Below, one piece after another: positions 22,687 through 34,628 of a stretch of 64,000 nt of DNA (positions are counted from its first letter, which is position 1; every line of letters begins with the position of its first letter). The stretch lies in NCBI GenBank assembly GCA_932521025.1, contig OW051471.1:9858001-9922000 (forward strand). Reading direction: 5' to 3'. This stretch comes from Oscheius onirici. Lineage: Eukaryota; Nematoda; Chromadorea; Rhabditida; Rhabditidae. Both the position numbers and the translations under genes were made by a program. The notes below the pieces were generated by a model. The model was not told the DNA's origin. It worked only from the letters and a program-made list of their open reading frames with translations, and searched no databases.

Positions 22687-23435
22687 AAACGTCCGACAAC
22701 AGCTCTTGGTGGTTCCATAATTTCACCAGGCGTAACGCCAGCCAAACATTGGTTCTTCACACTCACAACTGTCAGTGATGCACAGTATGTAGAAATTATC
22801 TCTTCGTGGAATTCCAAAAACCCAGATCCAAGATTGGACATTCACTGTGGCTTAATTATTGAACTTTTTCATCCACTCAGAAAGCAATTTCCCTTTTTCC
22901 TGTTCTTCTATGACTAACGTTTCTCTTCTCATTAGATGAAGTTAATTACCGAGATTATTAGTAGTCCTTACGTTAGCATCTGCCTTCATTTCAATCGAAA
23001 ACATAGTTCCTTTTCAAGAACCTGTAATCAATGTGAAACTACGTATCCCATATAATTCGGGTGTTCTCGCACATTCTCTTCTGTCTGGTGATCTAAAATG
23101 TCTGAAAAAACTTTTCTACTCCAAGCATACCGATGGATCTTATCTCTACTGTTGGATACCAAAATGTTCTAAACGTCGTCATCTAGGAGTTTCCTACAAG
23201 AAGTTATCCTTTTTATTATGATAGGAGTGTTCAAAACTGGGCTTTTGGCATACATTGCAATTAGTACATTATTTCACCTTTATCAAAATAAATGGGCTGC
23301 TGATCTGCTTTCACATTTTGATCCTCACGTAAATTTTCTGGTAAAGTTGGCTCGAGTCCGACATTACGAAACGTCTTTTTCGGGTCATCACGAAACGTCT
23401 TTTTTTGCTATTTTTGGGATGTAACAATCCGTTAT
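22687..23435. other. no confident gene
   Basis: A short open frame at 23218-23424 begins MIGVFKTGLLAYIAISTLFH, hydrophobic like a TM segment. It could be an upstream exon of the membrane protein ending at 24590, but no splice chain could be made across the foldback elements. Otherwise nothing was recognised. Confidence 0.3.
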
Positions 23436-23609
23436 ATGGTTTGTTCAAAAAAAAAAAGAGAGCTCGACCGTAACCCATTTATTTCCGCGCGAGACCCTTA
23501 TAACATGGAAACATAGGATACTCAGCTAAGTTTTCTGTTGTTATTCCGGTCTCGCAGCGAATTAAATGGGTTTTGGTCGAGCTCTCTTTTTTTTTTGAAC
23601 AAACCATAG
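23436..23609. repeat. foldback element A
   Basis: Arms ATGGTTTGTTC-A(n)-GAGAGCTCGACC (23436-23472) and the reverse complement GGTCGAGCTCTC-T(n)-GAACAAACCAT (23572-23609) continue inward through CCCATTTA / TAAATGGG and further to gagacc / ggtctc. About 60 bp arms and a ~50 bp loop. A MITE-like palindrome. Confidence 0.75.
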
Positions 23610-23611
23610 TC

Positions 23612-23923
23612 GATTCCAAAAAATGGTGCATAATTCAAGCCGGCCCGCCAAGAATTTCGCGGGAATTTGAACGCTCAAAAATATGCCTCATTTTTCCAGC
23701 TTAGATATTTTCTTTCTGTAGCCGATAATAAGCTGAATAGTTGCTTTCTTCGCGTAGTACAGTGTACATTTTACTATTCTTAAACAGAAAACGAGCAAAA
23801 ATAGACCAAGAAACGATGAGTGCAAAACTAACAATTTCCCAATTGAATTTTCTGGGTTCAAATTCCCGCTCAAATCGTGGCGGGCTGGTTTGAATTATGC
23901 ACCATTTTTTTTTGGAATTTACT
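23612..23923. repeat. foldback element B, abutting A
   Basis: The left arm (23612-23672) begins ATTCCAAAAAATGGTGCATA and continues with ATTCAAGCCGGCCCGCCA. It is matched in reverse complement at 23863-23923 (TGGCGGGCTGGTTTGAATTA then TGCACCATTTTTTTTTGGAAT). The loop (~190 bp) is AT-rich with no gene. It is distinct in sequence from element A, only 2 bp away. Confidence 0.75.
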
Positions 23924-24100
23924 ATACTCGTAGTAACCACTCTAACACTTTTTGCGGAGCAATCACTTCTGAAGTTTGAGATTTTTGAGACAAGCTATGT
24001 TTTGAAAAATTGGTAGCAAGAACTAATACCACAACTTTTCAACACATCATTTACTCCGTTCCAAGCAGTCCCATTGGCCTCTTGCAAGGACATTGTTTAG

Positions 24101-24590
24101 TTGCTGGAAGTAATTTTTATGGACGGATTGGATCTTTTCGCAATTCTGGAGAATCTCTACTGCTACGCTATATTATACCGAATGAACATGGCTTCTTATT
24201 CACCGGCCGTCTTAGCAGGAATCAATAAAATGGCAAAAGGAATGCTGTTTAAGGTACATCTGTTATTCTCAACTATAAATTGTCAACTCTTCAGGCTCTA
24301 GTCTCGTCCCCAAAGCTGGTCTCAGACAGCGTTTACTACCTTAACAAGCACTTTTGCGACGGCTCCACTTCCTGGATTTGTACGGTAGAAGCTGCACTGT
24401 ACCAGTTTCTGTGGAACGTAGGACCCGTAAAACTATCAAACATAAAGTTTTTTTTCAGACGGCTTGGTTTGTTAGCCAAACCAAGTATTTCTTCAGTGCA
24501 CTGATCATCCTGTACTCAATATCTGGACTCTTGAAAAGGCAAGCCAGTGGGCAAGTCGTCCTTATCCAAACACCTACCTCCGATATGTAA
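24101..24590 (+). CDS. C-terminal part of a multi-pass membrane protein (unassigned)
   Basis: Three exons with in-phase joins (24101-24253, 24295-24417, 24459-24590) encode about 135 residues: LLEVIFMDGLDLFAILENLY, YSPAVLAGINKMAKGMLFK, SSPKLVSDSVYYLNKHFCDG, a TM, then KYFFSALIILYSISGLLKRQ and a short polar tail. The 5' part was not found; the upstream 700 bp is filled by two foldback elements. It is related to the fragment at 22395-22686. Family not recognised. It could be a functional gene whose first exons lie upstream, or a truncated copy. Confidence 0.4.
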
Positions 24591-25038
24591 AAACGCCAAA
24601 CATCTGTCTCTCGTAATTTTTCTGCCAATAAATTCTTCTTAAATAAGAACAAGAACACAGTTCACTGAAATGTTGTCTGCGACAAATTATAGTAATCCAC
24701 TTTCCAATATTTCACGTTCTAGTCCATAAGAAAAACGTAAAGTGTTCAAAGTAGAATTTGTACTCTGAACGTAAAACGACGCGATGTTTGATGATGAGGG
24801 ATGTTCAATTCGTAAAACTTTTCCGTGTATTTCAAATGCAACATTGGCTTCTCCAATTCTATGGTCAAATTATCAGCCAATCTCAGGACTCTCTGAAAAA
24901 TATTTGTGGTCACTCAACGATCCTAATCTTTGGCTATTTTGACCCGCTTTCACCTGCTCAACAGTCCGACAAAATCCAAATATTTACCTCTGTTCAAAGT
25001 CTGCCTGTTTTCTGACCAGATACTAAACGAGTTTTTCA
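24591..25038. other. intergenic, upstream of receptor pair
   Basis: No exons or repeats recognised; presumed promoter of the receptor at 25039. Confidence 0.4.
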
Positions 25039-26920
25039 ATGAATACGTTAGAACCTAGTACAGCTGTACTCGGTCATTATCCCACGATGAACTCGTCGGC
25101 ATATGCCGAGTTTTACGCCTGCTTCGAAGCCCAAGAATGGGTTCTACCGTACTACCTGACCTTCTCCAGAGTCCTGGCACTGGTCGGCACAATCTGCTTC
25201 GTATTCCTCTCGTTCATAATTTTGAAAAAGACAAGAACTCTGAATAAGGAATTTGCCACGGCTCTGTTCTATTCTCTTCTCAGTCCGACTCTTATGAGCT
25301 GCTATGTTGGCGTCTTCTATCTTCCCAACATTATTATACCCTACGATGTTATCATGGTACATGGTCTTGTTCGATCACCGTAAGTAAAAATCAATCTTGA
25401 TCGATCGTTTTTGGACCACACTGAAACTAACCAATCAAATGTGGCTTCACTGGACCAGTAAGCTAAGCTTCTGAACGATCCATAGCCGCAGGTGTAGAGC
25501 AGTTTGGACGTAGGGAGCACTGATGCAACTTTCGTTGCCCCTTTTCAACTTATAAGGCGCTTTAAAGTTTTTTGAAGCACTTTGTCTCATCGACTTTGAG
25601 AATGGCAAAAGGATCCGGAAATTCAGGACCAAACCAGTTGTTTACTTTTTTTTCATTTTTGACATGTTTCGAAGAAGTACGCCGGCAGCTGATTCATCAA
25701 TGATGAGCTGGCTTACTTTTTCTTCTCATTTTTTTGCTTTGCAGTTAAAACAGGCAAAAATTCCCAAATATCTTTGATTTGGATCAAATCATCGAAACAA
25801 ATATGGTCTTTCAGACAGGCAAATCACGTTGGTTGCATTGCATTCTCCTTCTTCTGCGTTCCCTACATATCATCCCTTATATACCTGGGTATCATCTACA
25901 GCAAAGCATTCTTCAAACCAACGCACTTTCATGTGGACAAATGGATCCAAGTAGCGATTGGAATAGGCTCTATGGCTATAGTTATCGTGGGATGTCTACT
26001 CACATATCAGTCTTTTGGATATAAGCAAAAGTGGAAGAGGAACGTTGTAATTGCTGGAAATTTGTTGAACAAAAAAATCTTTGACGAATACGGTGGTTTT
26101 GTGGTTAATATGGTAGAAGCACCGTCAACGATGACCATAACTGTTGTAATTCTTGGTGTACAGATCGTCGGCGCCTGGATTGTCGGAGCTCTTCTGATAG
26201 TCAAGTGAGTTAGCGGGGAACTAAGCTGTCTGACTGGGGGGATCAACTTAATCGAAAGAAAGCTATGTGAATTTCGAGATCATTGGTTGGATTACGGGAA
26301 GAGTTCCATGTTCGATTATTGTGCGAAAACGTGAGGATGAAAAGAATCGAAGCATTGAATAGTCTGACTAGGTTTGCCCACGACTCCTTGGCTGTTCACG
26401 TGAACTGATACCTAGCTCATCCCCTTGTTCGTCAAACGCTTTACTGAACAAGATCATTTGAAAATTTTGCAGAATCTACCAAACAATGCTTTCCCGAAAA
26501 CAGGCTCTTTCGAAGAACACCTATGGGCTTCAACGAATGTTCATCTACGTCTTCGTCCTTCACGTTGGTCTCTTTACCTCCATGTACGGTTTTCCCGCCA
26601 CAGTTGTTTTTTTCGCCATTTACTTCAAAATAACCGATCTGTCAAGGTTTGTACGTTTGCTCTTTTGCGACAGAGGTTGTAGAGTAACAAAAGCACCTGC
26701 CGATGAAACAACTGCCATTTTCAGATGTCCAGTCGGAGTACTCTGTACTCTGAGCTTGTGTGCAATGCCGACAGTGTACTGCCTGAGTTATTTATACTTT
26801 GTCAGTCCGATTAGACACGCCTTCGTGCGCCTGGTACAAAGGAAGAAGGCCACGAGAAGAATTTCAACGGTCACCTCAAAGCGAATTTCACTGTCGACGG
26901 AATTTCAGTCTAGTTTTTGA
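25039..26920 (+). CDS. seven-transmembrane chemoreceptor-like GPCR, copy 1 of a tandem pair
   Basis: Four exons (25039-25379, 25815-26204, 26473-26646, 26725-26920) give 1101 nt, 366 aa, all joins phase 2. Residues ~30-115 carry TM1 (VLALVGTICFVFLSFIILKK) and TM2 (FYSLLSPTLMSCYVGVFYLP). Exon 2 has TM3-5, with FSFFCVPYISSLIYLGIIYS, the loop THFHVDKWIQVAIGIGSMAI and a long extracellular loop. Exon 3 has TM6 (IYVFVLHVGLFTSMYGFPAT). Exon 4 has TM7 ending LYFVSPIRHAFVRLVQRKK and a Ser/Thr-rich tail. Two N-terminal extracellular Asn-Ser sites fit glycosylation. The layout fits a nematode serpentine chemoreceptor. The gene at 27154 is a clear tandem duplicate with identical exon structure; intron 1 shrank from 435 to 164 bp between them. 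Confidence 0.8.
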
Positions 26921-27153
26921 ACATTTTATTGGTTAAATTGTACAATAAATCGTAGAGACAACGATAAAGAGATGGACACAGGGAACCAAAGAAAGACGAT
27001 TTCTAAAATCTTCTCGAGTCCCGCTTGTTTCTGATCAAGCTACAATCCTAGTGTGCTACGGTCACGCTTTTTCACTTGACTTTCAATTCAAAAATTCTAA
27101 TCATTATCCTGTACGAAGTCTGTCGAAGCTAAAGACTAAAACATACGTTTTCA

Positions 27154-28549
27154 ATGAATTCGTTATTATCTACATACGTGCAGTCAGTCTGCGACATGAA
27201 TTCGTCGGCATATGTTGACCTGTTCACTCATTTCGAAGAGCAAGAATGGATACTACCGCACTACCAGATCGTATCCAGAGTGCTGGCCGCGGTTGGTACA
27301 ATCTGCTTCATATTTTTGTCCTATCTGATTTTGAAGAAGACAAGAACTCTGAATAGGGAATTTGCAAGGGCTCTGTTCTATTCTCTTCTCAGTCCGACTC
27401 TAATGAGCTGCTATGTCGGAATCTTGTTTCTTCCCAACATTATTTTACCCTACGATGTGGTCGTGGTGCATGGCCTTTTACGATCATCGTAAGTTGGGAT
27501 TTGACTTTGGAGAAGAAAGCTTTAAAACGGATGAAAGACTCGTGTAGAGTGTGTATAGATGGATCAGTAGTTTGAAGAAACGAGAAAAAGAATGCAATAG
27601 ACGCATATACATTCATATAAGTTCTCAGTTGGGTTCCATATAAGGGCTTCAGAGAGTTCAACCACATCGGCTTGAACGCCTTCTCCTTCTTTTGTGTCCC
27701 CTACGTTGCTTCACTCATCTATCTGAGTATCATATACCTGAAGGCATTTTTCAAAACCACACATTTTCACGTCGATAAATGGATCCAAGTTGTTATTGGA
27801 GCTCTTGCAGTGTCAGTGGTTACAGGAGGATGCCTTCTTAGCTACTCTTCTTTTGGATATAAGCAAGAATGGAAGAGAGACATTGTCATAGCTGGAAACC
27901 CACTGAACAAGATTATTTTCGACGAATACGGTGGCTTCGTGGCCAACATGATAGAAGCGCCAGTAACCATGATAGCAACTGTTGCAATTACAGCTGTAGA
28001 GATTGTTACTTCCTGGCTTATTGGACTTTTGCTGATTTTCAAGTAAGCTTGGCTGCGCATCATGTGATTTTTACAGATTCTATCAAACAATGCAATCCCG
28101 AAAGCTTGTCCTTTCGAAGACCACTTATGGACTTCAACGGATGCTCATCTGCGTCTTTGTCCTGCACATTATCCTCTTTATTTCGATGTATGGCTTTCCA
28201 GCCACATTTTGCTTTGTCGTCGTTTACTTCAAAGTCACTCAGCTGTCCAGGTCTGTACTTTTTTTCTTATTTGCGACAAGTTGACTAGGAAACAGCTGTG
28301 AATCAAATAACTTGAATTTTAAGATATCCAGTTGGAGTAGTCTGTGCTCTAAGCTTGTGTGCGATGCCGACAGTATACTGCTTGGGCTATTTGAGTTTTG
28401 TCAGTCCGATTCGAAGAGCTTTTTTGTACAGCTTGTACGAAGGAAGGAGACCGCGCAAAAAGCGTCAATTGGTACATCGAAGCAGATTTCAGCTTCGTCC
28501 GATTTACAGTCAAGTCTTTGATCATTTCATCGGTTTATTCAGACAATAA
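27154..28549 (+). CDS. seven-transmembrane chemoreceptor-like GPCR, copy 2, frameshifted tail
   Basis: Exons 27154-27488, 27653-28042, 28077-28250 and 28324-28549 give 374 aa. Each exon aligns with copy 1: AAVGTICFIFLSYLILKKTR, FYSLLSPTLMSCYVGILFLP, THFHVDKWIQVVIGALAVSV, MYGFPATFCFVVVYFKVTQL, GYLSFVSPIRRAFL. After AGAGC and a run of six T (28420-28425) the frame differs from copy 1. The other frame continues QLVRRKETAQKASIGTSKQI and ends DLQSSL at 28521, homologous to copy 1's tail (QSSF). A one-base loss in the T run therefore replaced the cytoplasmic tail. The TM core is intact, so it may still be a receptor with a new tail. Confidence 0.75.
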
Positions 28550-28692
28550 ATCTCACAGTATACACAGTAGTAAATCTCGCACACTCTCTAGTAGGAATGC
28601 TTGTTTTCTGCAAACAGTTGACACTCGAACAATTAACAACAATTATGACGACATTTGAAAGGTTGCTTTTGTCATTATTTTTTGGATCACAG

Positions 28693-30394
28693 TCACAACT
28701 TGCTGAGGAAGCTCTCGAGCTGCTTCTTCTGCTTGTAGTACAGGGCGAGTCGATCCCGTCCGTAGGAACCGTAGTCAAAGGCGATGACGGCATCTTCGGC
28801 GTTGAGGAGAGCCCAACAAGTCCAGAAGATGTTGGAGATGGGCATGAAGAGGATGGACTCTTCGATCAACTTCGCCAAATCAACTTCACGGTTTCCGGTG
28901 ATGAGGTCAGAGGGGAAGTGAGGGTTGTCTCCGAGTTCTTTCATCTGGAAAAAAAAGTGTTCGACTCTCTTTCTCTATCACATCTCCCTCACCTTGTAAA
29001 CCTCCTCCATATAGCCCTCACAGAAAATTTTTCTCTCTTCCACCACATCAAATTTGTCCTGATGGATTTTGTAATAAGGAGCCTCATCACAGCTGTAGTC
29101 GTACCCATACTCGCAGAAATGGTTGCCTAGGTCAAAGCCTCTGGAACTTTCTGATTAGAGCATATTGATAAACTGCATACCTGTAATTGTAGTTACAATA
29201 CTCAAAGTCAATCAATGTCAAGGGCTCTTTTACGTCAGAGGGGCCAGCCTCATTCCAAATGCTACCATCTTCCTTGACTTCGTAGCCGTCAAAAAGAAGA
29301 ATGTTGCCTTCCTGAATAAGATTATTGTAAGTCAAACAAGCCAATTCTTACTTGAAGATCATTGTGCGAGAAAACAACTGGACTCTGGCTCTTCTTCAAA
29401 AAGTTCTCAACAAAGTCCAGTTCGTGGTCCAAGTCGTCGATGGTGATAGTGGCAGGGTACTGAAAGCATGTGATAAGGTTTGAAAAACTTCTAAATTTGT
29501 TTCAGACGTTCAAAAAGCTTTTGATTTTAAAAACTCACCTCACTTGGATCCACTTTAGCTTGCGTGCAATGAATGTGAATCGGTTTCTGTCCTCCGGCTG
29601 TCTGTCTGAATTTGTCGAGCCACTGTCTCATGAAGGTCATGATTTCGGCGTCTTTTGTCACAGGAACGTCCAATGTGTGAACTCGTGCCAGCATGGGAGC
29701 AATAAATCGAGCAAATTTGGGCTGGCTGATTTCTTGACAGGCGAGAGCGCGGCTAGGAATGAACTGTTCGAAACGACCTCCAGGGAAGACGCCGAGAAGA
29801 CGTGGACCGAGGTTTCTTTCTGAAACGATTTATCATATAAGTGCGATTTAGAAAAGTTACCTGACAACAGCGTGAAAACAACGGATTCAGAAAGAAGCTG
29901 GTCGAGGTCGGCTTGACAATGAATTCGGAGAAGGGCACTGCGTGGCTCGGCGCCTTGTGTCTTTTGATTGTCAGGAAGCTGGACGAGGAAGAGAAGATTC
30001 GACATTCCACCCCTGAATTTTATATATAAGTTATCTGGCGTGTCTGAATATCCAACATAACAATCGAAAAAACTAACGTAATAGCTTTCAGCTTAAAGTC
30101 CTTCACTTGTACTCTCGTCCATGCTCCTCCCAAATATTTCGAACACAAAAACTGGGCTTGTCTCAAGACTTCTGTTGAGATAGGCTTCGAGGAATCAAAC
30201 TTGCCAAAAATGTCCTGAATCAACATAAATTCAACAACCATTTGGAACTCTCTCACCTTCAACTGTCCCTGGTTATTATTGTTCGTCCTGTCCTTGAAGG
30301 TCATCTGTGGCTCATCATGTTCCGTCTCGTAGTCTCCACCAATCTCCTGTTTATCAGGAAGGGCTGTCATTCGGACACACAGCTCTTCTATCAT
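28693..30394 (-). CDS. choline/ethanolamine kinase
   Basis: Eight exons (30394-30257, 30214-30078, 30012-29861, 29819-29539, 29459-29352, 29311-29181, 29140-28993, 28944-28693), 1347 nt, 448 aa. It phosphorylates choline (or ethanolamine) with ATP, the first step of the Kennedy pathway to phosphatidylcholine. Visible motifs: the P-loop-like GGMSNLLF (residues ~95-102), the ATP-site LLRIHC, ERNLGPRLLGVFPGGRFEQF, Brenner's phosphotransferase motif FSHNDLQEGNIL with catalytic Asp, and the choline kinase motif [20 protein letters not shown] with the metal-binding Asp. A typical long extension (~50 aa) precedes the kinase fold. The start at 30394 directly follows TTTGCAG, fitting spliced-leader trans-splicing. 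It converges on the receptor at 28549. Which C. elegans paralogue (cka or ckb type) cannot be settled. Confidence 0.93.
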
Positions 30395-33300
30395 CTGCAA
30401 ACGGGGCTGACCTTTTTAGAGAACCGGAAAGATGAAATGGGGAGGAGAAGAGGATAATCCGCCTGTCGGTAGCGATTACACGGTGACAGCAAAGTCAATT
30501 TTATTGTCAAAATTAGTCGAGTTTGACATGGAAATGGCAACCTGGCGGGAGAATTGCAAAAAGACTCATGAATCAATTGTTCTTTCTTGTTTACCTAGGC
30601 GTAAAATGGACAAAAAGACTTCGCGAGGGTGGAAAACAGCGAGAGATCAGGTGCGTGTGTTGTTGCTGAATCTGGCTCAACCCGACAGACACAGAGCTAC
30701 AGCGGTCATGTGATGTTTAGTCGGGGAGGATAGTGGCAGAAAATATGACGTAATATGGGAAGAACTGTTGAAAGGAGAATGCAAAAAAAAATGGAAGAAC
30801 AGGCACAATTAGCGAAGAAACGCAGTACCAAAGAGTGCCAAGTGAGTCAACAACAAATTCTGTTTTTTTCTCCAAGGATAGTTTATTTATATGCAGTGAG
30901 GTGACTAACAGTCGGAGACGCGGAATTTCTTTAAACATATGACTGAAAATGAGCTGGAAGAGAAAAAGAAAACGCATCAGAAAACGGGTATTACTCTATA
31001 TTAGTACAACGTAGTTTGGAACCAAGATGTCAGAGTTCTGGACAGAATGCTGGCACTGCTTTTTGTTTGTTCTCTCAAGGTACAAAGGAGTAATATTTAA
31101 TGAGGAGAAAACATTGAGTTCAGATGCAAAGCGAAACGAATGTTCTTGTGGCAAGCCAACTTTTATCCCTATATTTGTAATATATTCATGTAGCCATAGG
31201 TTTTTCTATTCGCAGCTGCATGTAATCCGAATGAAGAAAATAGCCGAGAGGGACGGACGGTGTGCGCACGTGGTTCATACAGGGAACAGGACGTAATGCG
31301 GGGGAACGGCTCAATAATTTCAGAGTTTTTCTGCACTCAGTGTATGTGAAAATATCTAAAGTTTAAAGCTCAGGGGCGAATGAAGAAAATTCTGTACAAC
31401 CAGTCCTAATAGATCCTGAACGATCTCTGTTCTGGAGTCTCGAGAAAACCTTTGAATTTATGTCATTGTGTGAACAAGAAAACAATTTATCCCCAGCTTC
31501 CCAAGGAAATGATCACTCCAATGGGAACACGAATGGAGGGAGGAGAGAGAGGATCGGAATAGCAAATGAGCCCGGTAAGAGGATCGAGTAATTGTTTCCA
31601 GAATGGCTAATGTCGCCTTTTCGCTCCTCTTTTTACACATTTGAGTCATAAGAAATTTTCGAAAAAAAAAAGAAAATTACTGTGGCTGGCAACAAATAAA
31701 ATTAGCCATTCTCTCCACTGCACAAATGCTCAATATCCATATTAACGACGGGAGAGGCAGAAGCGGTCGAGCGGATTATGACGCTCATTCCCTTTTTATC
31801 TGAAGTGTTTTGTTGTTTTCCACCAAAAATGTCTTTGAGCAAAGAAAGTGTACCCGTAAACAGTTGTTTAGGTACAAAGATGGTTCTGTGGGTGGAAGTG
31901 TAAAAATGAGTCAAAAAGGGATGAGGAAAAAGTGGGGAAAATATAAATGTAGTGGGAGGGAAGGATGCGATGACAAAATGATTGTGGGTTAATGAGATGT
32001 TCAAAAAAGTGAAAAACATCGAGAAATTGCGTGTTTTTTATTTCTGCAGGATTGTAAGAAACTGCAGAACGTAAAAAAAGTTATATTAAAAACAACTTCA
32101 TTTATGCTGTGCTGAAAAGACCAGCTGATCAAAGATGCTTCAGATCTGTTTTTAAACAAAAAAGAAAATGGAGATTGATATGTCTTTTTGAAAATAAGTG
32201 AGTAGGCCATCGAACTATGAGTCAAAATAACCTAGCTTGTGTCTTATTGTTAGTTCGTAACCATGGTCTGGATCACAAGAAATTGATTGTTCAAAAGGAG
32301 CTGTTAACTCTGGAAATATTAGTCACATCATAAAAATCAAAGGTCTCTTCCCGCCCAACATATCAAAATAGGGTAAAAGAAAACAAAGATTGAATTCATT
32401 GTACAGTGCTCACTGTTTCATTTTATAAGAACCGGGGTGAAAGTCAGAAAAAGTGGCAATACTACTTATTGAACGGAAAGCCTTTCTACTCGAGTATTAA
32501 TCAACAGCCTCGTGAGGTTATTTATTGGCAGCTGGTTCTAATTAATCACGACATAGGTAAGAACTGCCGGAACAAGAATACGAATGAGTAACTTGTAATC
32601 CACCCAGATTAGAAAGAGTTCCATCAAGGCGAAGAGTTCGAAGCACGTGGGTCTTCCAGCCCGACGGCAGGAAGCTATAAAGTGCAGGACCAGGAGCGTA
32701 CAGCGCGGGCTGAGAGAGACAGAGGCAAAACGATAACGACTCTCCCAGTGTCCTTCTCTCATCACGTGTTTTAAAGATCTAATCAAGCGTGAAAACTAAT
32801 ACTGAACGGAAGTGGACAGTCAGGTAGTTTGAAGTAAACTTGACAAACTGATAATAAGTGCTTAGGTGGACAGTTCAGTAAGGGATCAAAGACGGCAGAG
32901 TGACAGGGCTCTCTGAAAATGCACTATAGCATCTGTTTGTCGTCCCTTCAGTGATATAAGTAGTCGGATCTCAATTTTTCGGCTACCTACACAGGAGCCG
33001 CTATTTATCCACTTGACCAGGAACAAACAGATATCAGGAGATACGAGGATTTTAACGGAATATAAATTGTAAGACATGCCTAGAAGTGCGCCTAAACTTC
33101 ATAGAAGAACCATGGTCCGATTAGATAAAGGGTCGACTGCCATTGACCACGACTGGTCTAGGCTTCACCTCCCCAAAAACTCCCGATGCCAAAGATCATG
33201 CGAGGAAGTGAGGCGGAAAGTGAAAGCGAGAAGTGACCATTAGGCGTGTGATTGCCCCGTCTGGCCCATAATCGATTGATCAGCCGGGCTGTGCCCACGG

Positions 33301-33690
33301 GGCTGATGTTGTGTGCGAGAACGGGGAAGTGCGGAGTCGAGAGAGACAGAGTGAGAATGAACACAACAACAGGCAGCTGGGCCGGAGAGAGAGATTCCCG
33401 AAAAAGAGTTTCTGTTGATGCGTTCTGGAGAGATGGGAGCATTGACCAGCTGATCAGAATCAATTCAAAGTAATGGTCTATTTTGAAATCAGCTGGTTGA
33501 CATTCTTGTTGAGAGTACATGGGGGTAAAAGGAATGTTGTTGTAACAAAAATGCGCCTGAAATTGTTTAATGCCAAATGTGTCAATATAAAGTCAGTGTT
33601 CCACTTGGAAATTTGCCTTTTTAAGTTATTAAACAGATCAAAGTATATACATTTCTCTGAAGAGTAGTATCATGTTAATTTATCATGACT
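30395..33690. other. 3.3 kb without a recognisable gene
   Basis: No exon chain, RNA gene or clear inverted repeat recognised on either strand. Open frames (for example 33158-33520 minus) are low in family signal and lack splice context. It may hold upstream regulatory DNA for choline kinase. Confidence 0.45.
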
Positions 33691-33941
33691 TTATATGCTT
33701 CTATGAAATTTATAAATCTTCGACAAAGACATTAGTATAACATCCACTGGACGGCAGAATTTGTTGAAACAGTGACAAGATTCGTCAAAACATTTTCCAC
33801 CTCCACATGCCTAAAACTGAGATATTTTAAGGAAATACTTACTTTCGATGTACACAACTTGCTACAGTTATCTTCACTGCAAGAGTTCTGGGCTATGGTA
33901 ATGGAGATCAGTACGAGCAGGAAAATCATAAGAGAACGCAT
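33691..33941 (-). CDS. small secreted CS-alpha-beta (defensin-fold-like) cysteine-rich peptide
   Basis: Two exons (33941-33843, 33810-33691) split by a 32 bp phase-0 intron; 72 aa. A signal peptide (MRSLMIFLLVLISITIAQ) is followed by a compact domain. Its framework is C-x4-C-x3-C-x4-CGGGxC-x4-CxC-x4-C, with the C-x3-C, GxC and CxC elements of the CS-alpha-beta fold. Intron position, the CGGG turn and spacing match the gene at 259-577, so they are paralogues 33 kb apart. A ~17 residue tail follows the last Cys. The role is inferred as a secreted defence-type or signalling peptide; no activity can be read from sequence. Confidence 0.65.
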
Positions 33942-34628
33942 TGTCAGAGATTACTAGGGTTCATTACCCTAGGCCGTTTTAAAGCGGGAAGTTCCCATCA
34001 AAACAAGACAATATTTGCGATATCTTCTTATCAAGAAGGTTGAACGGTGAACGTGAGGAGGAACAAACATCAAGATAATGCATCAAAAGAAAAAAAACCT
34101 GAGCACAATGTTGAATAGAGTTACTCGATATGTATGAAGCAAAACGCGTTCAAATGGTCATAGCCTCCACGTTTTTTTTAAAAGGAAGCGGACGAGTTGT
34201 ATGCACATGATCAATTTACAGACGATTACCGAGTGTTACTGTTATTACTGATTACAGATTTCAGATGACCGATTGCAGTTGACGTATTACAGATGACCGA
34301 TTCCAGTTTACAGTGATTTCCGATTACTGTACTTTCTGTACTTACTGACAATCTCTTGCCGAACAACATGCTCCGGACGGCTTCCTGTCAGTTGGTACGC
34401 GGTCGGCTCGCTATATAACCCTTTGCGTGACATTTGCCGAAATGGTACGGCTGCGACCTCGACGCCTCGGGACTAATCATGTTCAGCCCTCCTTTAATTA
34501 GTATAGAAATAGAAATCACATATCATAAACTGGACAAGATGATAGTGTTCGTTTATTTTGAAATATTGTTTGGAATAACTTTATTCTTAAAACGATATGA
34601 CACCAAGAAGAAGTATCACAGTTAAGTT
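33942..34628. repeat. intergenic with degenerate GATTACAG-type repeats
   Basis: 34215-34340 carries irregular repeats of a unit like ATTACAGATGACCGATT(G/C)CAGTT (for example 34253-34280 and 34288-34313), with many GATTAC/GATTTC variants. No gene was recognised in this interval. Confidence 0.5.

Noticed and set aside
28597-29130. 177-codon plus-strand open frame
   Set aside because: It is the antisense shadow of the choline kinase exons on the minus strand.
33158-33520. 120-codon open frame on the minus strand
   Set aside because: No family resemblance, no nearby splice sites that extend it.
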